From NCBI GenBank assembly GCA_900169235.1, contig FWCC01000082.1, positions 62,001-126,000 on the forward strand: a stretch of DNA of 64,000 bases. The letters are read 5' to 3'. The position numbers and the translations under genes were made by a program. Shown piece by piece: positions 23,101-35,477 of this stretch. The DNA comes from Zarea fungicola. Its lineage: Eukaryota > Ascomycota > Sordariomycetes > Hypocreales > Cordycipitaceae. Position 1 is the first letter of the stretch. Every line of letters begins with the position of its first letter. The notes beneath the pieces are model-generated. The model was not told where the DNA came from. It searched no databases and saw only the letters and a program-made list of their open reading frames with translations.

Positions 23101-26100
23101 TCTGAAGATGGTGTCGTACCTTGTGGAGTGGCGCCTGGAGGGTCACGATCAAGAGAAGATGGGTGCGAAATGTATCAACAAGGGTCCAGCAGCATAAGGG
23201 CATGAAAAAGGGAAGTGACCATTTTTTTCCCCTTCATTTCCAGTACACTTTTGTTACAATACACTGCGTAGAGTTTGAAGATGAGGGGACTGTAGAGAAT
23301 CTGGCCGTTTGCTGAAGAATCGGGTGGGAGGCTTTAGAGGGACGAATGTTACAATGCGGGCAGCCGATCGATTGCCTGCCTGCAGGGGGGACAGTTGGCA
23401 GCTGGTAACCGGCCGGCGGCCTCTTGGGCCATGCGGTACCCTGGAAAAAAAATTCAGAGTGGCAAGATGCTACGTAGTGCTACAGTGGTTGAGTGGACTG
23501 GCTCAGTGGCTGCAGGGCTTGGGTCAAGGCTTGCAGTGGTCGGTTCCAGGGAGTGGAGCGGCCCGAACTCGGCGGAGTTGGCGCAGTTTGGCGTTTGGGC
23601 ATTGAGCACTGTAAATTGGCCCTGTACAAGCCTCCGCCTACTGGTAGTCCTACCAGCTCATCTGCGATGACCTGTAAATGTCCAGCAGCCCCCTGTAGGC
23701 CCTGTAGTCCGAGCCCCAAGTCCCCTGAAATACGTGCTGCACATACTTGCAGCCCTAGTACTGCTGGGGACAAACTGGGGGAGGAATACCCACTGTACAT
23801 GCTCCAGCGCCTGGTCATCAATTTCCCCTCTGGGCTCAGGCGGCCCATCTTTCTCGAGTCCGGTAAACCCGCCGTCTGAGAGCTGAGAAGGGTAATCTCG
23901 GTCTCGGCATTGTTGCTATTCCTGGTAGATCCCGAAACCCAGACAAGTATACCAAGAAGACGGAGTACATGCTGATGAAATAGATAAGGTGGTCTGAGGC
24001 TGTAACAAGGTATTCATTGTACCTGGTTGGGGGGAATGCAGTACCAATAGCCTTACCAGCATCACGTCCCAGGTCAAGAAAATGCGCGTATTACCTTTTT
24101 CTTCCCTCATCCAACCAAGTAAATATCGTATCATATCTGCATACTGGTTGTGTCATTTGGACTAAATTGATTCCGGGATGCCTGTATCCGTTCTCCGTAC
24201 TTACCTTACCTGCCGGTACGGAGAGTACGAGCGCACCATCTTTAGTGGCACTCGGTCCAGTATTTGCACCGCGTTTAGCGCACCTGCCTTCCAGAATTAG
24301 GCAGTTTATTAGCACCAACGGACCCCCACACAATCCTTATGCACGCCTCACGCTCACGCCTCACGCCTTGACAATCCATCTCAACAACTTGCTGCTTCGG
24401 ATCGCCTCCGCTCCCCAGCATTAATAATAAATTACCAACCCATGATAATACTGTCAGTTCTCGGTACAGATTACACCTGCGGCCTTTTCCGTCGTCTGCC
24501 GAATCCCAAACCACCACGCTAGCGAACACCCACTCCACCTACCAGTAGCCTCTCTCAGTTTCGGTCATCTTGCCTCACGGGCAGCACCGTGTTTGCATCA
24601 ATGGCCCTGGCCAATTACGTTTACCAGACATCAACTAGCAGCCAACTAGTCACTTGCCTGCAGCATCTCATTGTCCTGCATTCATTTAGTAAACAGACTA
24701 CCGGGTTTCATGCCATCCAGCCGCCGGGTAATCAATACCCGTCATTATCAACCTGACTGTGTTCTCAGGCAGACGCCCGCCCCCGACACCGAGGCTAATA
24801 AATAGTTAATAATCTTCCTTCTCAAAGCGGCCATTGGTCATGTCGATACAGCCATTACCCAGTATGGCAGCATCCACGAACAAACGTCTCCTCAACACAC
24901 GGCAGCACCTGGAGCCCTTGTCCTGGTCAACGCAACACCACTATCCCTCCTCCCAGATCTGTTACATCCACAGCAGAGTAGTTTCTCATTACACCGCCAA
25001 TCCAGTATACTGGTATAGTTTCAATGCCTTGGATTGTGTCCCCTTGTCTGACCAGCGAGCCGATGCACCAAAGCTCAGCTCGCCATTCGCTAAGAAGCGC
25101 CTCCCTGTGCCACGGTTCGGATGCTGCCACTCGGCTGCCTCGATGTAGGACATGTGTGCGACATTGGCCTGTGCAATCAGCGGCTTCCAGAATGTTTGGC
25201 CTTCTATGGGGGGGCACAAAGGACTCCCGGAATCACTACGTTCATACGGCTAATAGCGACCTGCCCTCCACGCTCTAGCTCAACCGTAATTACTGGGACT
25301 GGTTAGCCCCGACAACTGATACCAACTACGGAGCAGCCATGTGTCATTACGGGGCACTTGTACGCAATTGTACTCAGCTACCGAGCGTTGGTGGAGGACG
25401 GCCCCTGAAAACGACAAAGTAATACACGCACGCCCCTTGTGCCAGTGGAGGCCAACAGCGATGGCCCGACATGTTGACAATTCGGACCATGATGCAGCAG
25501 TCCGTACTGTCTGTACAGCTATGCCCGTGTCATAACCAAGCCGCCAAGTTGCCAAGTCTGTACCAGTCAGTTGCAAACTGCGGAACACCACCAATGGCTG
25601 CAATTCAGTCATGACTCTGTCCTGTCCAAGCCTAGCAGAGGACAAAAAGACAGTTGACCGGGTGGCAAGTACCAAGCAAGTTTGAATTTGCCGGTTGTGC
25701 CGCCACACCACACCGAACGACTGGCCCATTCGGCCGGAAAGTCAACCGTCCGCCAGCCTGAGTTTTCCCTTCTGGGAACAGAATGCTACCTACACTACCA
25801 TCGACTCTGCAGATAACATGTCAACTTATTATTAGTGTCTGATTCACCCACACACATCACTACTGTGCTACCTGCTGCAAGGCTATTTGTGCAAGCAAGC
25901 CAGATGATCACGAGCGTGGCCTGCCTCTCGGCGTTGGCTACTTTTAATCAATGCGGCCCTTTTTCGGGTCATTGTATTCCTGGACCCTTGGGTGACCTCG
26001 CCCGCCAGCCTGCAGCAAACTGCAGATATAGTACAACACCTGTCCAGTCACACAATCCTGTCGGATGCACCAATGACCGTCTCGCCATTGCTCAATAGTA

Positions 26101-27000
26101 CGTAGTGGACGGGTGACCTGGTGTAACTGCCCATGTCCCTGTCTGCATAGGCCGGTCAGCCCGTCAAGTGTCTAGACGTTTTTTTTTTTTTGGTAACTTG
26201 TTTCTTTCGGCCAGGTTACCGAGTGGATCGCCAACCAAGGACACACATTGCCTGCTTGGTTGTAACCGCGCGGGTTGTCAAAGTACGGGCTTTCTACGGC
26301 GATGCAACCTTTGACTTTGGTTCGGCGATGGCGACGCATTTGCCGAACCTACCAACGTCGTACTCCTCCATCCTCCATCAGATACACATACCAAGACTTC
26401 TTGTCCCCGCTCACCTACTAACTAGTCGCTGTCCAACTTTGGCAGTATCCTATGTATCAGTAGAACCCTTGCTTCAGCTCACGAGGCTTGCAATATACTT
26501 CCAACCGTTGCTGCAGACTATGACAGCCATGCGCGACCCTTGACGCAGAATGGGGTCCTGCGTCATCACATATCCTGCACCCCGTATCACAAATTCCTGA
26601 TGCACTATCGGTCTGGCGGGGTTAATTTTAGCGATGGTCAGCACTACTATTGTGTCAGAGAGACGCGGAGCAATCCTAGGCCGGGAATATGTGACACGAG
26701 TAAAGTGCGAAACATCGATGGGCTAAAAAGGGCCATGTCAATCTAATCACGACTGCTCCATCTCGAAAGACGTCAAGGTGCAATTCTCGTTCACCTCGTT
26801 TACTGTATCAATGTCACTGAGCCCACTGACGAACTGCATGGAATGCACGGAATGCAAAAAATTTTCGTTTTCCGACTCCTTGCCATACTACAAAGTAGCG
26901 TACAAGTGGCCACCAGTACAACCCGCGGTCGACGTCGTTTGGAAAATGCAGCGGTCTACAGGTAGCAAAACGGCTAGACTGCGATGTCAACGGGAAGCAA
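23101..27000. other. Gene-free region, part 2
   Basis: No coding gene is supported. The sequence is of mixed composition with no long homopolymer and no strong AT bias. CTCCGTA/TACGGAG heptamers occur at 24193-24199, 24217-24223 and 25327-25333, the first two as an inverted pair. A 12-base T run lies near 26180. Frames such as 23493-23879 (+) have Pro/Cys-rich translations typical of noncoding DNA. Confidence 0.55.
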
Positions 27001-28257
27001 ATCTAGAATGTACGGAGGATTGCGTCGGCGACTCGGTTGACAACCCTGCTGGTGGCTGCAAACCCCGCCGCCTGAACTGCTGATCCCCTTTTTGGCCACG
27101 ACAAGAAGATTTCCCGCAAACCACAATTCAAAAGCGGAAGTCGTATGCGCCAAATACCACGAGAGTTGGCACCACTGGTTTGGGTGTTTTGAATCATTTG
27201 ACAAGAAAATGTAGGACGGTGTATATACAAATTACAGTACACATGGGCGGACATTGATTACACCTCTATCACGACCCAAGCAAGCCACGGCCAGCATGTA
27301 ACCAAACTAGCTACTCCATGCCTGGTGCATGGGAGGTTCCAATTCCGGGTCGAGGTCCGGCTTGCCTGACATCGCTTCCAGGCAGGCCTTGTGAATTAGG
27401 CTTTATTTTTCACTTCTCGGACCATGGTGCCAATATTGTACACCGGTCATTTGCGGGGACCCTATTCCCATGGAGGCGAAACGGTAGGCTCGAGTGCCAC
27501 CAAGTCGAACCCGCCTAACAGAAAGAAAAAAAATTGGTTTCTGTGTAAGCTGGGAGATCCGCCTCTGGAACTGCTCCCACTGGCTGTCCTGGCCGTTGGC
27601 TCGTCCATCACCATCCGGACGAAACCGAACCGATCTACTTGCTACTTGCCCATACAGCGCAGTTGCCCTGGCTGGTCTTGGGAGACAGTTGCGCATTAAA
27701 GACGCACTACCTACCAACCCTGTAGAGGGCTGCGACGATGGCTTTTGCAGGGCAAGAAATGTCCCACCAATGTAGAAGACGGATGGTCATGGAACTCAGC
27801 AGGGCAGCAGCAGACAAGTACCAGTGGAAATATTACCGACGGAGCCGGCTCGGCAAAGGACAATGTAGCAGCTAGCTCCAGCTAGCCCGTAACTACGGTT
27901 ATCCCGCCCGTCGCCCGCAGTACTCTATTGGTAACTACTTGTCAAGTCAGATTGCGTTTACTAGGTGGGTGGGCTGGAGTTTAATCCCCGCTGCAGCAGG
28001 GGTCTCTTTGCCACGGCCACTGTTGCATTCCTGCACGGCACTCTGGGGTTCGTGGCTGGACGGCGGCCGGATCCCTAGTCTTGGCAGCAAACCGGTGCGT
28101 TGGCGCTAGACCGCTACAGCGACTTCGCCCACAGCTTGCCAGCCAGCAAGGGCATCAATGGGAAAGAAGTTTGTCTAGGGGTAGACGTTGGGCTCAGCTT
28201 TCCGGCAGCCAAGGGTAACGATATGCAAGCCAGGACGTTGGACGATGCACTGTTGGT

Positions 28258-28286
28258 GACGACGACGGCGACGACGACGACGAAGA
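28258..28286. repeat. (GAC)n-like trinucleotide repeat
   Basis: About nine GAC/GGC/GAA-type triplets in a row. I see no gene around it, so it is probably a noncoding microsatellite. Confidence 0.8.
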
Positions 28287-30025
28287 CAAAATCATTTTAC
28301 TAGTAGCACGCAGCTTCAGCACGCAAGTTCATGGGGCAGATTATCAATTCTCCACAGAGATGAACTGATACGCGCTGTGTGGCATTTGGGTCGAGTTTCT
28401 TGGAGGGATATGTTACCCACCTAGTAAGAATAGTCTTGTTTCGGCCGAGCCTCCGACGGGACGGATTCGTCATGCTGGGAACCCATGCATAAGTTACTTG
28501 TTGAATGGAATGCCTTGCGAATGAATAGGTTGGGGGTCATGCATATCATGATCTGTAAACGGTAAGCCCGTTTATTTTAATAGGTCAGCAGTTGTGCGTG
28601 AGCGCCGTCTCGCGGACTCTCACCACTTGCCACCGAACTACATGTGGTGAATGAAAAGAGACACCCACCTACCCTTCCGACGACCAGCACGCCACACGAG
28701 ATAAAAAAGAATTTTGCGGAGAACGGAATACCCATGCATTGCTTCTCGGATTCCTTCCAGGGCGACCCACAGGCCACAGGCCAAAGAGAGGAGCGTTGGG
28801 GCATGCCCGACTTGGCTTGGCAGCCACAGGTAACACAGGCGGCAGCTTATTAGATTCTGGACATGTGTTCAATACAGGCTGGCAGGGAGGAGTGAAGGAG
28901 GAGCCCACGCCAATACGTCAGGATTCAAAGGCTATTTTGTTAGCAAGTCGGCTACGGAGTCTGGAGGGCTGGGTTGGTCGACAAGGAACCGGTACAATAC
29001 CGAAAGAATCTAGAAGGTCGGTTAGCGGGTAGACGAGGCTACCGCAATCTACCAAGCAACCAACCTACACGACTCGGCGACGCGAACGATGGGGATGGGT
29101 AGGTAACAAATAGATGTTTTAGGCTGGCAATGACCTTTGACCCAAGTTTCTTGGCTTGTTGGGGCTGCAACGCTATTTTTTAGCTATTGGGGTGATTTAC
29201 AGAATGAATCGTCTCGGTCCATCTGGCTTGCCATTTTCATTCTTGGTCCGCGGCTGAAAAAAGGCCAGTCTCGGGTCGCCTGACTAGCATAACCCCCCTC
29301 CCCTCTTCGGCGGCGGCCGCATCGGCCGCTTTCTGTACCCAGTATGCACACCAGCCATTGCTCTGTGTTTGGAGGAAGAAGAGCACTTTAAAACAAGAAA
29401 CAAGCATTTTGCACCACACCACACTAATGTAGAAGCCCTGGTCTGTCGACTTGGAGTGTAAATTAGCCAACTTTACTAGCCAACCTAGCCAAGAACTAAC
29501 TCATTTAGCGGCCTTGGTTTTTGCTTATTTATATTAATAATTAATAAACAGCTAATTATGCCAGAAGAAAAGACGAGTAAAATTTGTATGATAATATCCA
29601 CATGTCAAAAACAGGAAGCATTTTGTGCACTGGTTGACTGGGTACTTGAGAGTGAGGTTTTTATTCTCACTCATTTGTGCGGGGTGTGAGCTGAAAATGG
29701 AGTTCCGCAAAAAGCCCATGGAGATTGCCGGGCTCAGATTAAATTTTCGGCAAGAGAAGAAGAACAGAGTGCTTTCCGCGAGTCACACCCCTCCCCGAGG
29801 TGGGAAAAAACCGCTCAAGTCGGTTAAAAGAAGAGACGTAAACGTACAATGTGAGCATCAAGATGCATGGAATGAGAGAAAATAAAGAAAATAAAGAAAA
29901 ACGCCCGGAACCGCCCGAGACAGATCTTGCCATTTTTTTCCATCTTTTCTTATTTTATTATTTGTATTTCCTACCGTTATGGCGTTGGTGTGCTGGCTGC
30001 AGCGGCCCGCGTCACTAGGATCATC

Positions 30026-30047
30026 TGTGTGTGTGTGTGTGTGTGTG
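30026..30047. repeat. (TG)11 microsatellite
   Basis: Uninterrupted TG run inside the gene-free region, about 0.7 kb from the Ufd2 stop codon. Confidence 0.9.
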
Positions 30048-30340
30048 CGTATGTGTGAGTAGCCCCCAAGGCTCGGCAACATGCCGAGCCTGTTTTTCTG
30101 TCGACGTTATTTCAATCGTTTCCCATGTGCTTTGCTGTGTGTCACAACAAGAAGAAAAAAGGCTTGGCACAGCGCGGGGAAAGATGAGCCGCAATTTCAG
30201 CTCCAAATCTACCCAACCGTCCTTTCACGTGCACTATCGGTTTACTATCGGTTTCCATTACTATTATTTACCTTTTAATCCCTGGAAATTCTAGAAGGAA
30301 TATAACAAGGCACTTATACTATCCTTTCCATATTGCCAAT

Positions 30341-30376
30341 GTACATATACAGGTACATATACAGGTACATATACAT
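30341..30376. repeat. 12-bp tandem repeat, three copies
   Basis: GTACATATACAG is repeated twice exactly, followed by a third copy that differs in the last two bases. It lies downstream of the Ufd2 gene. Confidence 0.88.
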
Positions 30377-30707
30377 GCCCGGTACAAAGCACTCAAGTCC
30401 AAATTCATGTCATTTCATTCGCTGGTTCCCTTGCCGAATAAAAAAGATTCTATCGAAAAAAAGCATGACGAAGAAAAATAAGAAAAAGCTTTTGCTTGGT
30501 AATGCTGTCATCTCCAAGAGTTCAATTCTGAATCGCTGTTCTCAAGTCATGAGCAAATGCAAATGCAAATATAGACGACAAAAATGCACCAGCCGGCCAT
30601 CCCCTACAAGTGACTAGCAAAACAAAAGACTGCAGAATAAAAGCGTCCAGAATAAAACAAAACAAACAAAAAAAAACTCCTCTAACCCATAATGCGAGAA
30701 ACAACAC

Positions 30708-33700
30708 TCAACCCTCTGTAGTATCCATAGCCTCAGCAGTGGTGCCTTGTCCCTCCGCCAGCTTCTTCTTGGCCTCTTGAATCCTCTCCTCCCGCCAACG
30801 CTCAATCCTTTCCTTCAGCTCCGTGTCCGGAATCGCATCCTCCAACGTCATCGGCTGTCGTGTAAATGGATCTTTTGCGTCGCTCAGCAAATGCTGTACA
30901 ATCGTCGACCGATCTACCACATGTTTACTCGGCAGCAAGACTGGGTCCCTCATCAAATCGCCCATAATTGGGTCCTCAAACTCGGCTGGAATATCCCCCA
31001 GATCAAGCTCCGCCTGATCCAGCGCCTGCTTCGCCGCCAGGAACCGCGCCTTCATCTTCTCCCACCGCGCCATCTCCGCCGGGTCCTTTTGGTGCTTCGA
31101 CGTCAGGATATGCGTCACCCGATCCAGCACCTCGGGCTTGTACGAGCGCCCATCCGCCGCCACCGCCTCTACAAACACCGTCGACGAGCCCAGGTTGAGA
31201 TAGATTTCCACAAAGTCCGACAGCAGCTGGATGGGACGAAAGTGGTACTTGTCACGGTTCTCAACATTGAGCTCCGCCGCCGCCTTCTTGCCCGCCAGCG
31301 TCTCCAGGTTGTAGTTCAACATGCTGGCCAGACGGGACACGATTTCCGGCATGGTAAACGCGTCGCTGAGCGCATTGGTAAACAGCTTCATCATCTCGAG
31401 CGTCTCATTAGCGAGCTGCATATAAGATGTCGCTTGCCCCCCCAGCGTCTGCAGCTCCTCTTCCTTCTTCTGCCGATCTTCCGCAGACAGGCTAGGGTCC
31501 TTGAGCTCCAGTTCCAACGTCCGCATCTTGGGGAACTTGGTAAAGGCCTCATCCAACACATATGTTGCATCATTGAGCAACATGTTGACAAATTGCACAA
31601 AGAAACCACGGTTTACCTTGCTCTCCCGTGTAAGCTGCTGCTTGTACACGTCGTTTGACCACACACACTTAATGACTTGAAAGATTTCGTAGCGAATGTT
31701 GAACTTGTCATAGAATGCCGAGTTTGCACCCGTCGACTCGCACTCTATGTAAAACTTCATGAGCGCATGAAGAAGATACTCGTTGGCAAACGGCAGAGAC
31801 ATGAGCTGATCGCCTAGCACTCCCTTCTTGAAATGGCTAAACGGCCAGGTGCCGTAGAACAGCAGTGACACGAGCGATGATTTCAAATACGGGTTCCGAA
31901 TCCATTCCGAGGACCGCAAAAACGTGACGCACAGGGCAATCATTTCCTCGCCCACGGCACTGGGCAGAATCGAAGGGAGCCATCGAAAGACAAACTTGAA
32001 GTTGTCGACTATATTTTGCAGCGCATACTCGGGCAGGCACGAGAATGCCGCCTTGTTCTGTTCGGGGAGCGGGAGCTTGATCAGCTGGCTTTCCCTGCCC
32101 GGCTTGTAGTCCTTGCCCGTGGCAATGCGCAGCAGCCAGACGGCCACGTAGCGCATGAAGCGCAGCGATGTCCCTTGCATGCGCTCATCCATAAGAACGC
32201 CTTCAATGCCGTGTTTGAGACCAATCGCCTTTTCCAAAACACTAGTGTGGCGCCGAAGTGTCTCCTCAAACAACCTCAGCTGCTGTGGTGAGGTGGCAAT
32301 CTTGGAACGCTCCGCCTCCATAGCCTGGATGCGCTTCTCCAGGTACTTTATGTCGCGCTCCAGATTCTTGAGCTGGGAATTGAGTGCCTCGCTGCCGTAG
32401 TGGTGGGCAGCCAAGGTTAGGAAAAAGGCTTCCGAGATGAAGTTGGACTCTCCGTCCTCCTTGAATGCGTAGTACTCGTCAGCCGTGGCCTGGTCGGCAT
32501 TGATCTTGGTCTCGTCCTTGATATCAATGCGTGGCTTGCGTCGGAGATATTTGATATCAATCTTGTCCACCTTGCTAAAGTCGTTATCCATAAAAGGTTC
32601 ACAAAATCGATCCATAATGGTCGTGATGTTGACCATGAAGCCATCTGATGCAACTTCGCGGGGATCTACCTGCAGAGCCCTCCGCTTGTGGTTGACATTC
32701 ATAATGTAGGCGAACCAATCGAGTGTTCTGCTTCTGGTCTCTGGGCCTGCTCTTATGAAGGCATTGGCAATCATAAAGAGATCATCTTGATGGGCACGCA
32801 GAACCATCCTAAGCGAGTCTTGCGCATTAAGAACTCGACTCTTATCAAGGGTTCTGGGGCTCGGGAAATAGCTCTTGATGACTTCCGACTGGATTGGTGA
32901 GAGACGGAAGAAGGGGCCGAGCAGAGTGTGTTTTTCGATGCCAGGGGCAGACTGTGCCATGTTGAACGTGGCATGTTTGGATAGATTTGTAATGAGGATG
33001 GGAAATCGTGTGTATAACATCAAGGCCTGGTCGGGTCGGGTTAGAGAGGCTCATTTCAATAGCAAGATGGCACGGGCGCATACCTGCACGTGAGGCTTAT
33101 AGTTGTCGCTCATGGACATTTGTGCCAGTTGAGTACTTATGCGAACCATGGCTTCATTGAAAAGCTCTGGAATTGCTTCGTCGTCGTCGAAACGTTTGAT
33201 GGCCTCTTGAATAAAGTCGAAACATAGACCATGCTCGTCGTTTATGCCGCGGAGCAGGTACGGCGCCAATGTGTCGAGATGGGGGTTTGCAGAACGTCTT
33301 GGGCTTGATGTTAGCATGGCGCGTCACTACGCTACAAGGACTTGGGAGTTTTACTGACCCGTATAGGTCAGGCATGGTGAGGGCAAAGATGCAGTTGCTC
33401 ATGCATAGTCGCTTCATCTCCTCGTGCAGTTGCTGCCTTACGGTAGAGCTCGTCTTTTGCGCCGCCAGCTTGACGGCGCGTTTCCAACAGGGCAATAGGT
33501 AGAGCATGAGGGGTCTGTCGGCCGGCCAGTTGCTGGCCATCTCAATGATGGCCTGGTCGAGGGTTGCGGTGGAGAGTCGAAGGGGCTCGCCGGCCTCGTT
33601 GAGCTCTTCATTGAGGCCGGGGAGGAAGGCGAGGCGGGTACCTTGGGGTGTGGTCATGTGGTGGGGGTCGACGGTGATGCGAAAGACGTGTGTGAGGACT

Positions 33701-34233
33701 CGGTTCTCATACTGCTCGTCCGTCTCGGGGGCGGCTGCGGCGTGCTGCTCGGGGCCGGGTCTGCGCTGAGGAGCCGGGGGGCGGGCTGCTGATCCATCGT
33801 CAATCTCCTGTGAGCTTCTCTTGCGCGGCGAGACGGAGGAGGAAGGAAGTACCTGACGGGCCGGGCTGACTGTTCAGTCCAAGCTGGGTAAATGGGTTGG
33901 GCTTGGGTCGCGGAAGCGCTGTGCTAGGTGCAAAAGTGACCTTGGGCTGTGCGGCTGCTGAGGCGTCTGTTGGTTTATCTGTAGGTGTCGTCGTGGTCGG
34001 GTTTGACGTGGACGCGGCCGCGGCCTGGCCATCGGTGCCGCTGGGTTGCTGAGGTTTCGAGGATGGGCCACCGAGCTTGGCAAGTCGGCTTGCTCGAATC
34101 TGTGATGGGCGAGGGGTACATGGTCAGTCTGGAGAGGATTCTGGAGACAGAGATGACGGCCAAACGGTACCTGATCCATCTTGTCCTTGTCGGGGGCCTC
34201 GTTGCCGCCATACGGCTGCTCGTTTGGATCCAT
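30708..34233 (-). CDS. UFD2: Ubiquitin conjugation factor E4 (Ufd2), U-box ligase
   Basis: Extends ubiquitin chains on substrates passed from Cdc48 to the proteasome. Minus-strand exons: 34171-34233, 33853-34099, 33359-33788, 33084-33297, 30708-33026 (about 1090 aa). The N-terminus (MDPNEQPYGG, then IRASRLAKLGG) resembles other fungal Ufd2 proteins. The long last exon carries the Ufd2 core (LLGPFFRLSPIQSEVIKSYF; KFNIRYEIFQVIKCVW) and a C-terminal U-box (EFEDPIMGDLMRDPVLLPSK; DPFTRQPM). The intron at 33789-33852 is the least certain part. Reading through meets a stop. The 64-base intron keeps frame but removes SPRKRSSQEIDDG, which itself looks coding. The other junctions fit well. The plus-strand frames over this gene are shadows. 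Confidence 0.93.
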
Positions 34234-35477
34234 AATGCTGACAAAAATCACAGCTCAACGACGGCGACAGGCGACAGGCTGGCGGGCGATGGTGCGGAAA
34301 GACGATGATGAGGAAAACAGCAAGGCGCTGGACAAGACGATGCACAAGGCGCTAGGCAGATAAGGACAGAACGGCACAGTCTCCAGGCAGCCGAGTGAAT
34401 GGGGGAGGAAGGACGGAGGGTTGGTCTGGTGGCGATGTGAAGATGGTTGTGGATGTGGCTTGCGGCGCTCGCTCACTTGCTCACACTACCATGTATGCAC
34501 TCTGTGAGCTGAGGCGAGGCTTCCGTCTGTCGCTGTCGCTGGTGTGACGTGCTGATGGTGGGATAGTGGGGCGTGTCCTGGAGTTGCACCGCCGCGGGTG
34601 ATGTGAGCTCGGCCGAGATGTGATTGAGATGGCGGAGAAGAATGAAATAAAAGAGAATTAGATGAAATAAAAATCAGATTTCCAGGTGGACAATTGACGA
34701 ATAAAGTCTTGATCAGCTCGGTTGCTATGTCTAGCATCAGAGGATGAGTGTGTTTGCGGAGGCAGACTGAATAAGCCGAGATGACAAAGACCAGGCACCA
34801 GATCAGGTACCTTTGTACCAGGATGGAAGCAGAAAGAAGCTACAAGACGAGCAAACGACTATACTGGCCACAAAGCCCAGAATGATCAGTAAATGTCTTT
34901 TTTTATAAAAAAGAAAAGGAAAAAGTTGTCACTGGACCAATATAATTCTTCCAAGATTAAGCGGACAAGTATTCTCCAAATACATCTCTAAAAGCTGGTC
35001 CTATTCCGCCGCCAATTCTCCGCTGCGGACTTTACTTTGTGACCGACTGCCTAAATAGTAACCGGGCAAATTATCTCAAGTAGCTTCTTTATTAGTAACG
35101 AATGGATTAATTGATTAATTACTTACATTACGCTAGACGAAGTGAGCTGGAGCTGCAGAACCATGCATAGGTAGGTATCTGCCACAAGCTGATAAACTGC
35201 ACATCGACTGCACATGGAGCCAAACATTCATTAAAATAAAAATTAAATAAAAATTAAATAATTCTTCATTTACACGAATTCCCATAAGCAAATAAACTCC
35301 ATTGTCTTGCCAATACGCTAAACGACTACAAAGCAAAATCCGTCTCGCTTGCTGCCTTACCAGGCCTACCCTATATCAATTCCTACATTAAATCAAATGC
35401 CCTCTCATCTTTCTCATCAATCTGTTTTGTCAACTTTTGATCAACTTTGATGCAACCCACCCCCAAGTCTGTATGCT
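34234..35477. other. Intergenic upstream of Ufd2
   Basis: No gene is supported. The left part is the Ufd2 promoter and 5' UTR. The right part is strongly A/T-rich (35060-35290 has many AATTAA and ATTAAAT runs) and leads into the 3' flank of the bZIP gene. Confidence 0.55.

Larger units (their letters stand above)
27001..30707. other. Gene-free region, part 3, ending in the Ufd2 3' flank
   Basis: No coding gene is supported. TACGGAG heptamers occur at 27011-27017 and 28953-28959. Simple repeats lie at 28258-28286 (GAC), 30026-30047 (TG) and 30341-30376 (12-bp unit). The rightmost few hundred bases, A-rich, are the likely 3' UTR of the minus-strand Ufd2 gene. Confidence 0.55.

Noticed and set aside
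23309..24424. Cluster of 98-135 codon frames in the gene-free region
   Set aside because: Translations are motif-free, overlap on both strands and lack intron signals that would connect them.
30747..31658. 303-codon plus-strand frame
   Set aside because: Lies antisense to the conserved Ufd2 core and U-box. Its Leu/Arg/His-rich translation has no domain.
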